64,000 nt of DNA from Calonectria ilicicola (taxonomy: Eukaryota; Ascomycota; Sordariomycetes; Hypocreales; Nectriaceae): assembly GCA_020809705.1 (NCBI GenBank), contig CP085828.1, positions 7,192,001 to 7,256,000 on the forward strand, read 5' to 3'. Of this stretch, positions 1 through 11,009 are shown piece after piece (within the stretch, counting starts at the first letter, position 1; the number at the start of each line of letters is the position of its first letter). Made by a program: the position numbers and the translations under genes. Below the pieces are notes generated by a model, which worked only from the letters and a program-made list of their open reading frames with translations, was not told the origin of the DNA and did no database searches.

Positions 1-444
1 TCTCCGGTTCCTCTGTGTTGGTGTCTGCATTAGCCAATTAAAGTCCCCATAGGTTTTGAGCCAATGTATTGTTTACCTGGGCGAAAAACTGATAATATCA
101 TAGTGACCTCCAGTTAAAGCTTGGACTATCAAGGCATTGGTTGCTAAACCGTCTTTGCCATCAATGCCCGGTCCTCCGAAATTGACTATTACGCTGCCTT
201 TTGAAGGCTTCTTGAGGGCGTCCACTTTGTAGAGTTGTAGGTTGAGGGATTTCTCAGACAGTTCATCTGTATAATCAAGGGGAACGGACAAGCTTCCGCA
301 CGAAATTGGGAGGACAGAGGTAAGATTCAATTGCTCGGTGCAGTCCCTCCACCCAATAGTGCTGTCTCGAGAGTAGAGAGGACGCGCTAGAGTGAGTGAG
401 AAAAGATATAACTGTGCGAAGATAAAGGTAGATAATCTGGTCAT
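1..444 (-). CDS. TAP-like secreted alpha/beta hydrolase, 5' part (runs off left edge)
   Basis: The start ATG is at 444-442 on the minus strand. Residues 1-20 form a signal peptide (basic MTR followed by a Leu/Phe-rich stretch), so the protein should be secreted. Downstream come WRDC, a segment with SVPLDY, and GSVIVNFGGPGIDG, the oxyanion-hole region of the tripeptidyl-aminopeptidase-like (TAP-like) alpha/beta hydrolase family; PLDY and GGPG are its hallmarks. The first exon ends near position 75 at a GT donor (CCCAG|GTAAAC) just after FSPR, where family members normally read DPRG. The remainder, including the catalytic Ser, Asp and His, lies beyond position 1. Such proteins release short peptides outside the cell. 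The family call is fairly secure; the exact substrate is unknown. Confidence 0.72.
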
Positions 445-2192
445 TGCGATTGTTTAGTATGTTGAGGGTGAATTTGGTATTCTGTGAATGGAGACTATTG
501 GATTCAAACGGGATCTCCCATGTTATATATCTTTTGACTTTGATTTTCTCGGTATCCTACGAAACTCCGGTGCGCAGCTGGTCGTGACATAGCCTGAGGC
601 TGGTTGGCCAATTAGTGGGTCACCTCTCTTGGCTTGGAGACGCCGCCACTTTGTGCGTACGTCAATTGAAAAAAATACGCCTTGGGGAACTGGGGTAATG
701 TCCCACTCCTGAGCCAGGGTCTCAACATTGACATTGACGTCACAAACCTATCCATCATTTGCTTTCCAGCGATTCGAAAGAAGTATGGAGAAATATTACC
801 AAGTAAGTACTCAAATTATTTATATTTCTAGCTCAAATTCCATATGAGTGCCTTTCAAGCATGACTGAATTGTTACATCCGTGTTCCGTGGATCGTGTCA
901 TGAACCTTAATGTACAGTACATCAATATCTAAATTTTGTACAAGCACTCATACACCGTAAAATCTCCTTCAAGTGTCGCAGGGTTCAATTCGAATGGCAA
1001 ATTCATGTCCCGAGTGGCTTGCATCTGTACGTGGAACCAAGCCGGCAGAGACCGCAATCAAGGGAAGGCCAAGACTGCATTTTCCGCGCCTTTCCGAGGG
1101 CTAAATTTAGCTCCTACAATAGAAAGGATCTACGTTCTAATCATAACATGTGGAAAATGAATTGCCTAATTCACTATCATGTGTTATTGAAGACAGCAGA
1201 AGAAAAATGCTGCTATTTGAGCAAGGTCACTAACAATAACATCTACAGTGACTTCCCGTACAATTATGACTTGAATATTAATAGAAAAGGCTTATTATGT
1301 GCTCATATTTTACATTGCCGATCATTTAATAACCTAACTTTGTGGGCCTTGGTGCGTTCTATCTCGTGGTTCCTCAGCCACGCTCAGTTGGGTTGGAGTT
1401 AGGCTTGGTTCACGATTGAGCGGGGCCAAATGAAATAACCACCAACTCGTAGGTTTTGCAATTTTTCTCACAGGGAAAATATCAAGGACAATAGAATGAC
1501 GATATTATCTCACAAATTATAGATACATATATAGCACCGGACTCAAATGAACACTGATGGGTAGTCATAAATGCATCGAGACTCGGACAAAAATGGTTCA
1601 CCAAAGGGATCATATGGCCAGCCAACTCCCAATCTGTCAAGTTCAGTAGTTAAATTCGTCCTGTGCACTTTCATTTGGTACCCCCAACGCCAAGCCTAAC
1701 GTCTACTGGTCTTTAGGGGCAAATGTCAAAGTGGCTGGTGGCGTGGCATCGTCCCTTTCCCCGGATTAGATCGCCGGCAGGCTCATCGTGCTGAAAGGCA
1801 TGTAGGATTGCACTAGCTCGATAAAATACCCGAATGGAGAAGTTCGGATCGATGGCAATGCAGTTGGCCTGCAGTGGATCTCCCGAGCTCTAGATGGATG
1901 GTATACACTCATTGTTTACATGATGATAGAAAGGCGGTAGAAAAATATAATCATGATTTAACAAAAGGAAGCGAGGCATCAGAAGAGGCGGCTCAGCTAC
2001 CAGCGAATAGTAATGGAATAGCACATACGTTTATAAACAAGTATGTGTGAGTTTGTGCTGCTCTAGCTTAAAGATGGTATAAATTTGACAGAAAGCTACC
2101 CTGTGGATAATCACCTCCCACTTAATCATCGATCCATTCAACATTCTTTGATGGGAAAAACACGACGGCCGTGACGAATTATTTGTCGGTCA
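445..2192. other. Intergenic, no supported gene
   Basis: The first 100-200 bases are the upstream region of the minus-strand hydrolase. The rest contains only short frames without splice-compatible continuation or a recognisable domain. I see no repeat or RNA gene here. Confidence 0.5.
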
Positions 2193-2641
2193 TTAACAAC
2201 AGCAATCTAGACATTCCAGGCAGCATTCACAGGTCTCGCCACAGAGCCAGCAGCAGCACATGGCGGCGATACTTGATGTAAATGTTAGTCAGTCTGCGGC
2301 AGGTATGCTTTTGGGGAATGTTTGAACTAAACGTACCAAGAGTAGAGACATCCGTGGCTCTTCTCTTCGGGGGGAGGTGCCTGCTGATACTGCATCTGCT
2401 GAGGAGGGGGATATCCCTATCGGACAAAAGTAGTTAGGACAAAGCCGACTGTGAAATGGCCTCAAGAATCACACATACCTGCTGAGGGGGATATCCCTGG
2501 TCGGGGGGAGGGTAGCCACCGCCTGGGGGAGGAGGGCCGTACCTAATGGACAGGACGGGTCAGTATGGGCGGGATGGATTCGATTCGTGTCAGTGGTGTC
2601 ACTTACCCTTGAGGAGGCGGAGGACCGTACTGGTGGGACAT
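2193..2641 (-). CDS. Small Pro/Tyr-rich CYSTM-domain protein, four exons
   Basis: Splicing 2641-2607, 2542-2479, 2416-2337 and 2271-2193 gives an 85-residue protein; every junction is GT-AG, phases agree, and the last intron has a CTGAC/CTAAC branch site. The N-terminal half is Pro/Gly/Tyr/Gln rich (MSHQYGPPPPQG, then repeated YPP units). It ends in a hydrophobic Cys-rich tail: CLYSCIAAMCCCWLCGE followed by CECCLECLDCCC. This is the layout of fungal and plant CYSTM proteins (cysteine-rich transmembrane module), tail-anchored membrane proteins linked in the literature to stress responses. Each exon is short, so ordinary frame scans miss the gene. The start is the only ATG that gives the full Pro-rich repeat. 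Function beyond membrane association is inference. Confidence 0.85.
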
Positions 2642-5600
2642 TGTGCAAAGCTTATTAGTACAAGAAGTGACAATATTTTGCAAAAAAGGGAGAAGAGAAG
2701 AGCCGCGGGAGCTATATAGAGCTGTTCATGCTGCAGGCCTCCGTTTGACGGGTGAAGACCCAATGTCGCAGTGGCAGCCAAGCCTTGGCCAGACGGTTGT
2801 TCGGCAACTTGTGAAGTACGGCGTCTTGGCCTGTCTTGGCGGGGAACTGTCGGTCGTGAGCGAATGGCACAGGCTGGAGCGTAACAAGTGGTGCCCAGCC
2901 CTGTAAGGTTCACGATTGCCACCCCGGCCCACTGGGCAGGTCGCCCTAATTTAATTTCATGACGCTGCCTGAGCGTCGGCCCTAATTTTCGAATGTTTAT
3001 GCTTCAATCGATGGTTATGATAGCGCGGGCCGGAGCGAGTGCTTGCTTGGGATGGAATTTGCGCCTCGTTCTCGTCTGGCCAGAGATAACCCAGAGATAA
3101 CTACGACACACCCACTGATGGCTTGCGCGGCGACGTGGCGGAGCAACGCGCTCCCACCCAATGGCCAGCGATTGAGCTTGGCGACAGGTCAAGACGGCAC
3201 GGAATCGAGCACGTTGCGGCGCAGGCCTGTCGGTCCGCCAGCTTGGCGGGCGCATCATGGGTCGTGATTCGGTCTCTTGGCCACGGGATTGGCTGCTTGG
3301 CCCCGATGCCCAGACATGTTATTTTTATACAGTTGTGCAAAGATGTGCAGCGTGACTCGTTTCATCGGCACTGCACTGCGCCCGCCATGTCTCATAAGCT
3401 TTTTCTCGTCCGACCGACGCGTTCCAGCCGATGTGGTGTGATGCCATTTCATCACCTACAGCATTCACCGCCGCAGCCGCAGCATCAACTGAGACCGATG
3501 CACTTACTGCATGCATCATAAAGTGTTCACTACACAAGTATGCGTGTACCCTTCCATGTTCATCAGAAAAATAATTATGTAAAACCAGCCGCTTGGTCCA
3601 AGACTCTTCATTAGGAAACTGAACAGCTCACCGGTACCAAGAACGCAGGGGCTTGGAAGCGAAGTTGGGCGTCCACTCGTGATCGCCCTCATAAATTTTA
3701 GCCTCAGCCCATTTATTTCGGCCACTGGCATTTGAGCGACGTATTAATTAGCTGGGGGCTCATAAATCAAGGATTAGCCGACTATGAACGACTCCTATTG
3801 AATTCGCATACTCGGGGTGCCCGCATGTGCTTACCTCATTTGAAGCCACTCTGCATTTGGGTAACATGTAGGGTAGCGACAAACTCAGAACAGTTGGTGA
3901 CACCATCTCAACCTTTAAAAAAAAATTCGGGAAAATTGCTTGGCTGCCTAAAATTCGATTCAACTGTGCAAACCTTTTTGTATTTGCAATGAGATATTTC
4001 GCTGCATAAAAAGTCTTAGCCCGGGGAACATCTGGCAAGTCAGCGGAACGGTAAAACCAAGGCAGAGTTTACACTCGACACAGCACCTCCAAATTACCAA
4101 GGTGAAAGACTTGCAGAACATGATCAACGTTCAGTTGAACTTTAATATCCATCACGCTACTCACTACTGACTTCCTAACTTTTCCCGACTTTGGCCTATT
4201 TACGCTTGATTCGATATGAATTGATCTTGGGCTCGGACTCATTTGATGAGACAGAAATGAGTCAAAATCTGGGTCACCTTGATAACTGAGACCGGCCCGA
4301 TAACAACGACTACCGGCAGGCTGATTGTCTTAGGCCAAATATGGAGGTTTTTATCTTGCATAAGACTAGTGCATGTATGTTATTCTGAATGATATTGTGA
4401 AATGTGAATTTTGTGGATGCATCGCCATTTTGTTTCCGGAATGACCAGACCAAGAACCATTCCTGCAATTACCCATCCAACTTCCTCAGCTCCATCACTG
4501 CAGAAATTTTGGGATTGTATGTGCCACCAAGAGGAGGTCGAATTTATTTGTGGAGGATACGACCTTTAATAATGATTGTATAAAGAAAAAAAAGTAGATC
4601 CATTGTCTCTGGGTTTGGGTCTAGACACTGGAGAAAAATAGCCATCCTATGATCGCGTCAAATTCAGTGAAAACTATCAGTTTACTGAGTGAGAATTGAG
4701 CCAGTGATTTCGTTTAATACGTGACCCGATAATTTTAACCAATACGCGCATTTGAGCTCTGACAGTTCGATAAAGTTTGTCATTAACCTTATAGGGCTGC
4801 CGACTAAAGCCACAGCTGTAACACTATGGCAATTATCTATAAGCGCGCCTAATATTGGTTCTTTGATGTATCTTTTCACAAATAATGAAGAACAAATAAA
4901 TTTGTTGCACTGATTGTATCTGCCACCTTTGTGACTCTTATGGATTTAGTACTCGTGAGAAATCCTGGTGGAGCCTGTTACTGCTTTTGAACTAAAGGAT
5001 ACATATTTCTTCCAAAGTAATTCGGAGTAGTGCAGCATGATTTAACGTAAATGAGACCGGAGTTTACTTTACAATGTAGAGTTCTGCTTAATACATGTCG
5101 ATTCGCGTGAACATGACGGTTGGGGATTTCAGAGCGTACACTGCAACTTGCTAGACTACTGTGGCCAAATAACTTCTTTTGTTTCTTGAAGTTGCGTAGC
5201 TGGCCATTTGTTGCATGGTAAATTATGAAGCATTGTATAACTGGATTTCTATTCATAGAAAGTATGGAACAAGGTCAAAGTATCTTGACTTCCGAACACT
5301 ACCTCGATCAGATAACAGGTTCAACGCAAGTACATCATCAGATGGAGCAGCTCAATTGTATCGTCTAGCCTGACGAAAGAAAGGATGGATTTTTTATGGA
5401 AAATTTCCAGAAAGAGGGGCTTGCCAATGACTGTGTGTTGAAATCGACGTTCTTAGGGTGTAAAAGCTCCCTTCGATAACATATTTGGTTTGCTTGGAAT
5501 ATTTTACGATGATTAGTCGTGGCCTTCAAATATCGCGTGCGAATTCCGGTCCCAGATTTTGGTCAAAAATATGCCGCGTGACCGGCTCGGGATGTTTTTG

Positions 5601-6616
5601 GTCGCGCCGTATGAAGTTGTTCGTGAGAAGGGCTCCCAGTAATGCAGTGTGGATATGAGGTAAGTTGAAGAGAATAAATGCACTTTCAGTAATCTGTGAA
5701 CGTTTTCTAGAGTCCCGAGTCAATGGGCTACATTGAGATCATGTCGGAAGGATTTCCGAGACGAGAGGTGGAGCCTTAGAAGGAAAAGCTGTTGATGATA
5801 TATCCTTTCAAGGAGATCCCGGCTGTTGATTAGTAACGGGTTTACCCCGGATTGGCACGTGACACCCCTCTGAGCTACCATAGCGGATGCGGGGAGTCCC
5901 GATGGCAGGATCCGTTGGTTGTGGGGAGATACAACGGCGGGAAATTACCTGAAATGGCCTTTTGCTTGATTTGTCTAGCGAGGTGAAGGAGAGTGAGATG
6001 ATAATTGTGGCGCTTGACGGGGCGGTCAAGATTAAGTTGCAGCTTGAAACGGGGGACGGCCCACTGCGTAATGAATCTACGTGGCTCTATGAGATCTATC
6101 TTTTCCGAAGAGCAAAAGGCCAGCCATAAATCCGTTTGCGGGGTAACCTGAGTCCGCGGAGGCGAGTCATGTCACGTTGGATTCAACGGATTTGCTCCTA
6201 GGAAATGACACGCTAGGCCAGCCATCTTTTGACTTTCATGGCACGGATATAACTCGACTCTTCTCGGATAAGGCGTGTCTAGGCAGGCATTTATCCGCGT
6301 TGCCGACCTTGAAAGGGTTAGATGAGGCCCTAAGCCGAGCCGACACGGTCCTCCGCACTTTCGGCTAATAGATCTACACTACTGACCCCGCACTCTGAGA
6401 GATGGCAAATCCGGGGTATTGAAGGGAACACCGTACGACGGCAATGGTCCGACGCAACCTTCTCCACAGTAACATTGAGGATACGACCCAAGTATAATAT
6501 ATCTGCCCGCCACCCCCCATCCAAGGGAACCCAGGGTTTGCTACTCAACAACACCACTCTTGTGTCTGTTCAAACCTTCCCTTCTACCGCTCTGTTTTCT
6601 CGCAACTCGCAACACC
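2642..6616. other. Long intergenic stretch, no supported gene
   Basis: Almost 4 kb without a frame I can defend. The first kilobase is relatively GC-rich and probably holds the promoter of the CYSTM gene. The last 500 bases lead into the MFS transporter. Frames of up to 132 codons around 3.1-3.5 kb look like chance: they overlap each other on both strands and show no domain. Confidence 0.45.
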
Positions 6617-8411
6617 ATGGCTGCTCCAAAGAGCTCGATCGACAAGAGCGAGCTCGAGGTCGTTGACCACAAGCTTTCTCATCTCGAGAACGCACCTGAG
6701 GCTATCGACGTTGGCCCCTTCCGTGTCTTTGGTCTCCGTCCCGAGGATGCAGACTTCTTCAACAACTATCCCGAGGAGAAGCGCAAGAAAGTGTTTCGCA
6801 AGGTGAGGATTTTGGGGTTTTTGGAGAAACCACCACGATGACTAATGTATATCCGAAGGTTGATGTGCGACTCATCCCCATGTTGGCGCTTCTGTACCTG
6901 ATTTGCCACATCGATCGCGCGAACATTGGCAATGCCAAGATTGAGGGCATGGTTGATGATTTGGGCATGACTGGTGTGCAGTACAACACTGTCCTCGCCA
7001 TCTGTGAGTACCACTCTAAACATCGGCTCAGTAAAATTAAGGTGTTGGAAATCTGACTCGCGGATAATCTAGTCTTCATCCCATATGTCCTGTTCGAAGT
7101 CCCTAGTAACATCCTGCTGAAGAAGTTCAAGCGCCCTTCGTACTACCTGGGTATGCTCACGGTTTGCTGGGGCATCGTCATGACTTGCACGGGCTTGGTT
7201 AAGAACTATGGTAGCATCATGGCGACGCGAGTGATCCTCGCCATCTTTGAGTAAGAACTACATGCTTATCACGTTTAAACCCTTCACGCTAATGTTATGG
7301 ACAACAGGGCTGGATTCTTCCCCGGTGCTATTTATCTCTGCTCTTACTGGTATATGCCTAAAGACTTATCCGTCCGAATCTCATATTTCTACTGCGCGAG
7401 CGCTCTATCTGGTGCTTTCTCTGGACTACTGGCTGCAGGCATCGCAGAGATGGATGGCGTAGGTGGACTTGAGGGCTGGCGATGGATCTTCATTCTTGAA
7501 GGCCTCGTTACCGTCATCATCGGAGTGATGTGCTTCTTGTTCTTGATTGATACCCCTGCTCTCTCTAAGTGGCTTGAACCCGAGGAGATCCGATACCTAG
7601 AGCTTTCCATGTTCATCAAGCAAGGTGGAGGATTCCACGAGGAAACTTCTGTCAAGTGGCACGATCTCAAGATGATTCTTACCAATTGGAGGATTTATGT
7701 GCAAGCATACTTTCTCGTCTGCCAGTCGGCTCTTTCCTATGGTAAGTCTAGTTGTCGCAGCATCTCACTAATTATCGTACTAATCCATGATCAATAGGTA
7801 TCAAGTTCACTCTTCCCACCATTACCAAAGCCATGGGCTTCTCGACTACCATTGCTCAGCTGCTCTCTGCTCCACCCTACGTCGTTGCCGCCATCGCAGC
7901 TATTGTATTCGCAAAGCTATCTGATCGATTCTACTGGCGAATGCCATTTGTGGCCATTCCCTTGCTTATTGTCGCAATTGGCTACTCCATTATCCTCTCT
8001 TTGGACGGAGCGCTCGAGGAGAAGAAAGGTGTCGCTTATTTTGCCGTTGTTGTTGCTGTCGCTGGTACATACCCCATCCAAGCAGCAGCTGCTTCGTGGA
8101 ACGCGAATAACATTGCGCCTGCTTCCCGACGAGCCATTGGTATCGCAATGATGAACTGTGTCGGAAATGTCGGTGGCATCGTGGGAAGCTTCATGTATAT
8201 TGAGAGCGAGAAGCCCAAGTACCACACTGGCTTTGGTCTCAGTCTGGCGTTTGGCGGAAGTGGAATCATCGTTGCTCTCCTTCTAGAATGGAGTTACAAG
8301 ACGGCAAATGCACGCAAGGAGCGCACGGCAGAAGAGGCGAAGAGGAAGTATACTGAGGAGGAGTTGTTCAATATGGGTGACAGGTCGCCGCTATTCAAGT
8401 ATGTCCTGTAA
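6617..8411 (+). CDS. MFS transporter, anion:cation symporter (Dal5/TNA1-like) type
   Basis: Five exons (6617-6802, 6859-7003, 7073-7250, 7308-7741, 7798-8411) give 518 residues, the usual size for this family, with all introns GT-AG and in phase. The cytosolic N-terminus is followed by VRLIPMLALLYLICHIDRAN, the first transmembrane helix and loop typical of the allantoate/nicotinate-type symporters. YVLFEVPSNILLKK and the helix-5 segment EAGFFPGAIYLCSYWY are further family signatures. About twelve hydrophobic helices can be traced. The C-terminal tail is hydrophilic (EEAKRKYTEEELF). It should sit in the plasma membrane and import a small organic anion such as a vitamin, ureide or carboxylate; the substrate cannot be read from the sequence. 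The start codon has an ACACCATGG context. Confidence 0.9.
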
Positions 8412-9110
8412 AATCACTATTGAATAAAGGTTGGCAACTGCGAGTACAGATATTTGTTAAAGCTAGCGGCGTCAGAGATTGATTTATTAATCAAGAAATG
8501 ACATTTTGATATGAAATTATTTGATGAAAAGTTTAGGCAGCGATACATGCCTAAATTGTTTCATGATTCTGTTATGCAAAATCTTACCTGACTTGAGTGT
8601 GAAGTGAAATCTAAACGATACTGAATACCAACAATGGAAGTATCAAAGAATGTTGAGATCTCTTATCGGAGTTTCTATATTTTAATTGGCCAATTATTAG
8701 GAGACATGTGTACCAGCCGCGGCCGCACACTTCGTTTGTCTCCAAACCCAATGAGCTTTATTCTATTTGGTTGTCTTGGCCCACTGATGGCGAGGTCTAC
8801 TAAGTTGGTATAGCTTGCGATCCACTTTCATGTCTTTTGTGCCACGAAACCCAAGATTAGTGGTTCGTCATCGTTAGATGGGGGGTCACTGAGACATGCA
8901 GCAATCACCAAATCACCAACGAATCCGGCTTTAGAACTCTGATAGGCCTCTCAATAATTTTCAGCTTCAGTGCAGACTAATATTAAACTAGATTAGCGGC
9001 GAATTCGAGGCATATATAAGCCTATGGTTCAACCAGTTAAACCCTACCAATCATACACTCAACCTTTGACTGAACACACCAAATCAGATAGCAAGATAGC
9101 CAAATTTACA
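8412..9110. other. Intergenic between MFS and SDR genes
   Basis: AT-rich spacer with the 3' flank of the transporter and the promoter of the SDR gene. A TATA-like CATATATAAG lies about 100 bases upstream of the SDR start. No other feature seen. Confidence 0.5.
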
Positions 9111-10152
9111 ATGGCATCGTATCTTGTAACAGGTGCTTTGCGCGGTATTGGAGTCCGTCATGTCGATCGTCGACATCCGCTATTTCTGACAGGGCTGACT
9201 ACGTGAAAACAGTTTGAGTTTGTTCGTCAACTCTCCTCAAATCCAGAAAATATCGTCATTGGACTTGTTCGGAACAAAACCAATGCAGAAAAGAGGACCA
9301 AAGAGGAAATAAAACGGAATAATATTCACCTTGTTCAAGCTGACATTACGGATTATGATGCGTTGAAAGTGAGCTGCTTTGTCGTTCATAATTGGAGCCT
9401 GACTAACTGAACACGGCAGGATACAGTATGCGAAGTATCCAGTATTACTAATAACAAACTTGACTACATAATTGCGAATGCCGGATTGGTTTCTCAGTGG
9501 TCTCTTTATGACGGCCTCGGTGAATTGTGAGTACATCTTGTGCGACCATACTTCAAGGCTAACATCACTCTAACTGCTCCCGAAATAGAGGAAAGGAACC
9601 AGAAAAGCTTGAAAAAGACTTATTGACTTCATTTAAAACAAACGTGATCGGCAACATTAACCTCATCAACCTTTACATCCCACTGGTCCGCAATGGTCAA
9701 GTCAAAAAGATAATTACCCTTTCCTCTGGGATGGCAGACCCTGACCTAATTACCAACCACAATCTTGAGGTTGGCGGACCTTATTCAATCAGCAAGGCAG
9801 GCTTGAATGTTGCTGTAGCCAAATTTCATGCGGAATATGCCAAGGAAGGAATTTTATTCTTGGCCATCTGTCCTGGTTCAGTGGCCACTGGCCACTACGA
9901 CAACGGTAACATTCCCATAATGTGAGTATTTATCATCTTGCATTTATTAATCGGCATGTAGCTACGGAAGAACAGCAGAAGAAAGGTGCTGTCGTTTTCT
10001 CCAAGCTTGTGGAATATGCTCCCCATTATTCTAGGGATGCGACTCCAGAAGAGTCGGTTCGAGACATGATGGCTGTGATCAACAAGGCCAACCTTGAAGA
10101 TGGATATGGTGGTGGCTTCATTTCGCATTTGGGCAATAAAAAGTGGTTGTGA
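9111..10152 (+). CDS. Short-chain dehydrogenase/reductase (SDR), five exons
   Basis: Exons 9111-9152, 9213-9368, 9420-9526, 9589-9905 and 9962-10152 give 270 residues. The Rossmann cofactor motif is TGALRGIG (residues 7-14), followed by LVRNK, an ADITD segment that contacts the adenine ring, the NAG motif (IANAGL), a catalytic Ser in LSSGM and the YSISK catalytic Tyr/Lys pair. PGSVATG follows the active site. It should reduce or oxidise a carbonyl/alcohol with NAD(P)(H) in the cytosol. The first donor (GGA|GTCCGT) is weak but is the only one that restores FEFVRQLSSNP. For intron 4 only the donor at 9906 (GTAACA) keeps the frame into TEEQQKKGA; the stronger-looking GTGAGT at 9922 breaks it. 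Substrate unknown. Confidence 0.85.
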
Positions 10153-11009
10153 TCCTGAAGCGCCATTATTTTGGATAGCGGATGAACAGAGGTGATCATT
10201 CACGCGTCAATAGCGGGGAAAACTTCATAAATTGCAAGGAGATGAATGACAGCCGACGATCATACAGCGAACCACCCACTAGAATAGTTGAAGGAAGTAA
10301 AAATGAAATGTCAGATCAGAAACCCGCACTGATGGCCATAATATGGGTCGTTGAGCACCTGTTGTGTCTGGGGACTGACAAGGGTCATTGGCCCATAACG
10401 GAAGTGCAACAGAAAAGCCTCCAATGGAGATGCACAATGGGCATCACCCTTGTTCTAGCCCTGCAACCGAGCCCTGAACCCATCGCTCATCTCAACTGCA
10501 AGACCTGAATTCACATCGACCACTGACTCCTATAATGCCAAATAAAGGCATCTGCCATGTCTCAAACTAAGGACGGACGGATCTGAAACGACTGAATTAT
10601 CCATCTCTAACACTGGATGGTAGTTGCGTGGTCTTCCCACCATGATCACGTATCTTCCCACATTTCGGACCATTCTGGGATGACGATAAGAGGACAACAG
10701 CAAAGGCTTTCTGTTGGTGCACTAGCGAGATGTAGTCAGGATCCTTCACCGGATAGATTGGAGCATGAGATGAAGCGATGTTTGTCTGGCTAGCGAAGGG
10801 ATCGGTCCACTAACTGCTCGAGAACTTTTTCTAGCCCTATACCGCGATGTCTGAATTGAGAGACTATAGGCAGATATTTATATAAAGCTTTCTTGCTCAG
10901 GCATGGCTTAAATTTTATTCTACCATATCTCTCTTTCTCATACAGCCTGGTGCTTGTTCCTTTTCTTGACTCTCATTCATACTTGTTTTTTTATTACTGA
11001 GCACAAATC
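10153..11009 (+). promoter_or_regulatory. Promoter region of the GH7 cellobiohydrolase gene
   Basis: Gene-free 857 bases. A TATA box (TATATAAA, 10879-10886) lies about 125 bases before the start codon. One sequence near 10369 (CTGGGG) fits the CreA/Cre1 carbon-catabolite repressor consensus SYGGRG, and GGCTAG near 10790 resembles the GGCTAR core of the XlnR/Xyr1 cellulase activator. These motifs are short and occur by chance, so regulation by glucose repression and XlnR is inference from the gene class. Confidence 0.45.

Noticed and set aside
3043..3521. Overlapping frames of 74-132 codons on both strands
   Set aside because: GC-rich chance frames; no domain, no splice structure, mutually exclusive.
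7081..8269. Minus-strand frames across the MFS gene
   Set aside because: Shadows of the plus-strand coding sequence; they ignore its splice sites and show no domain.
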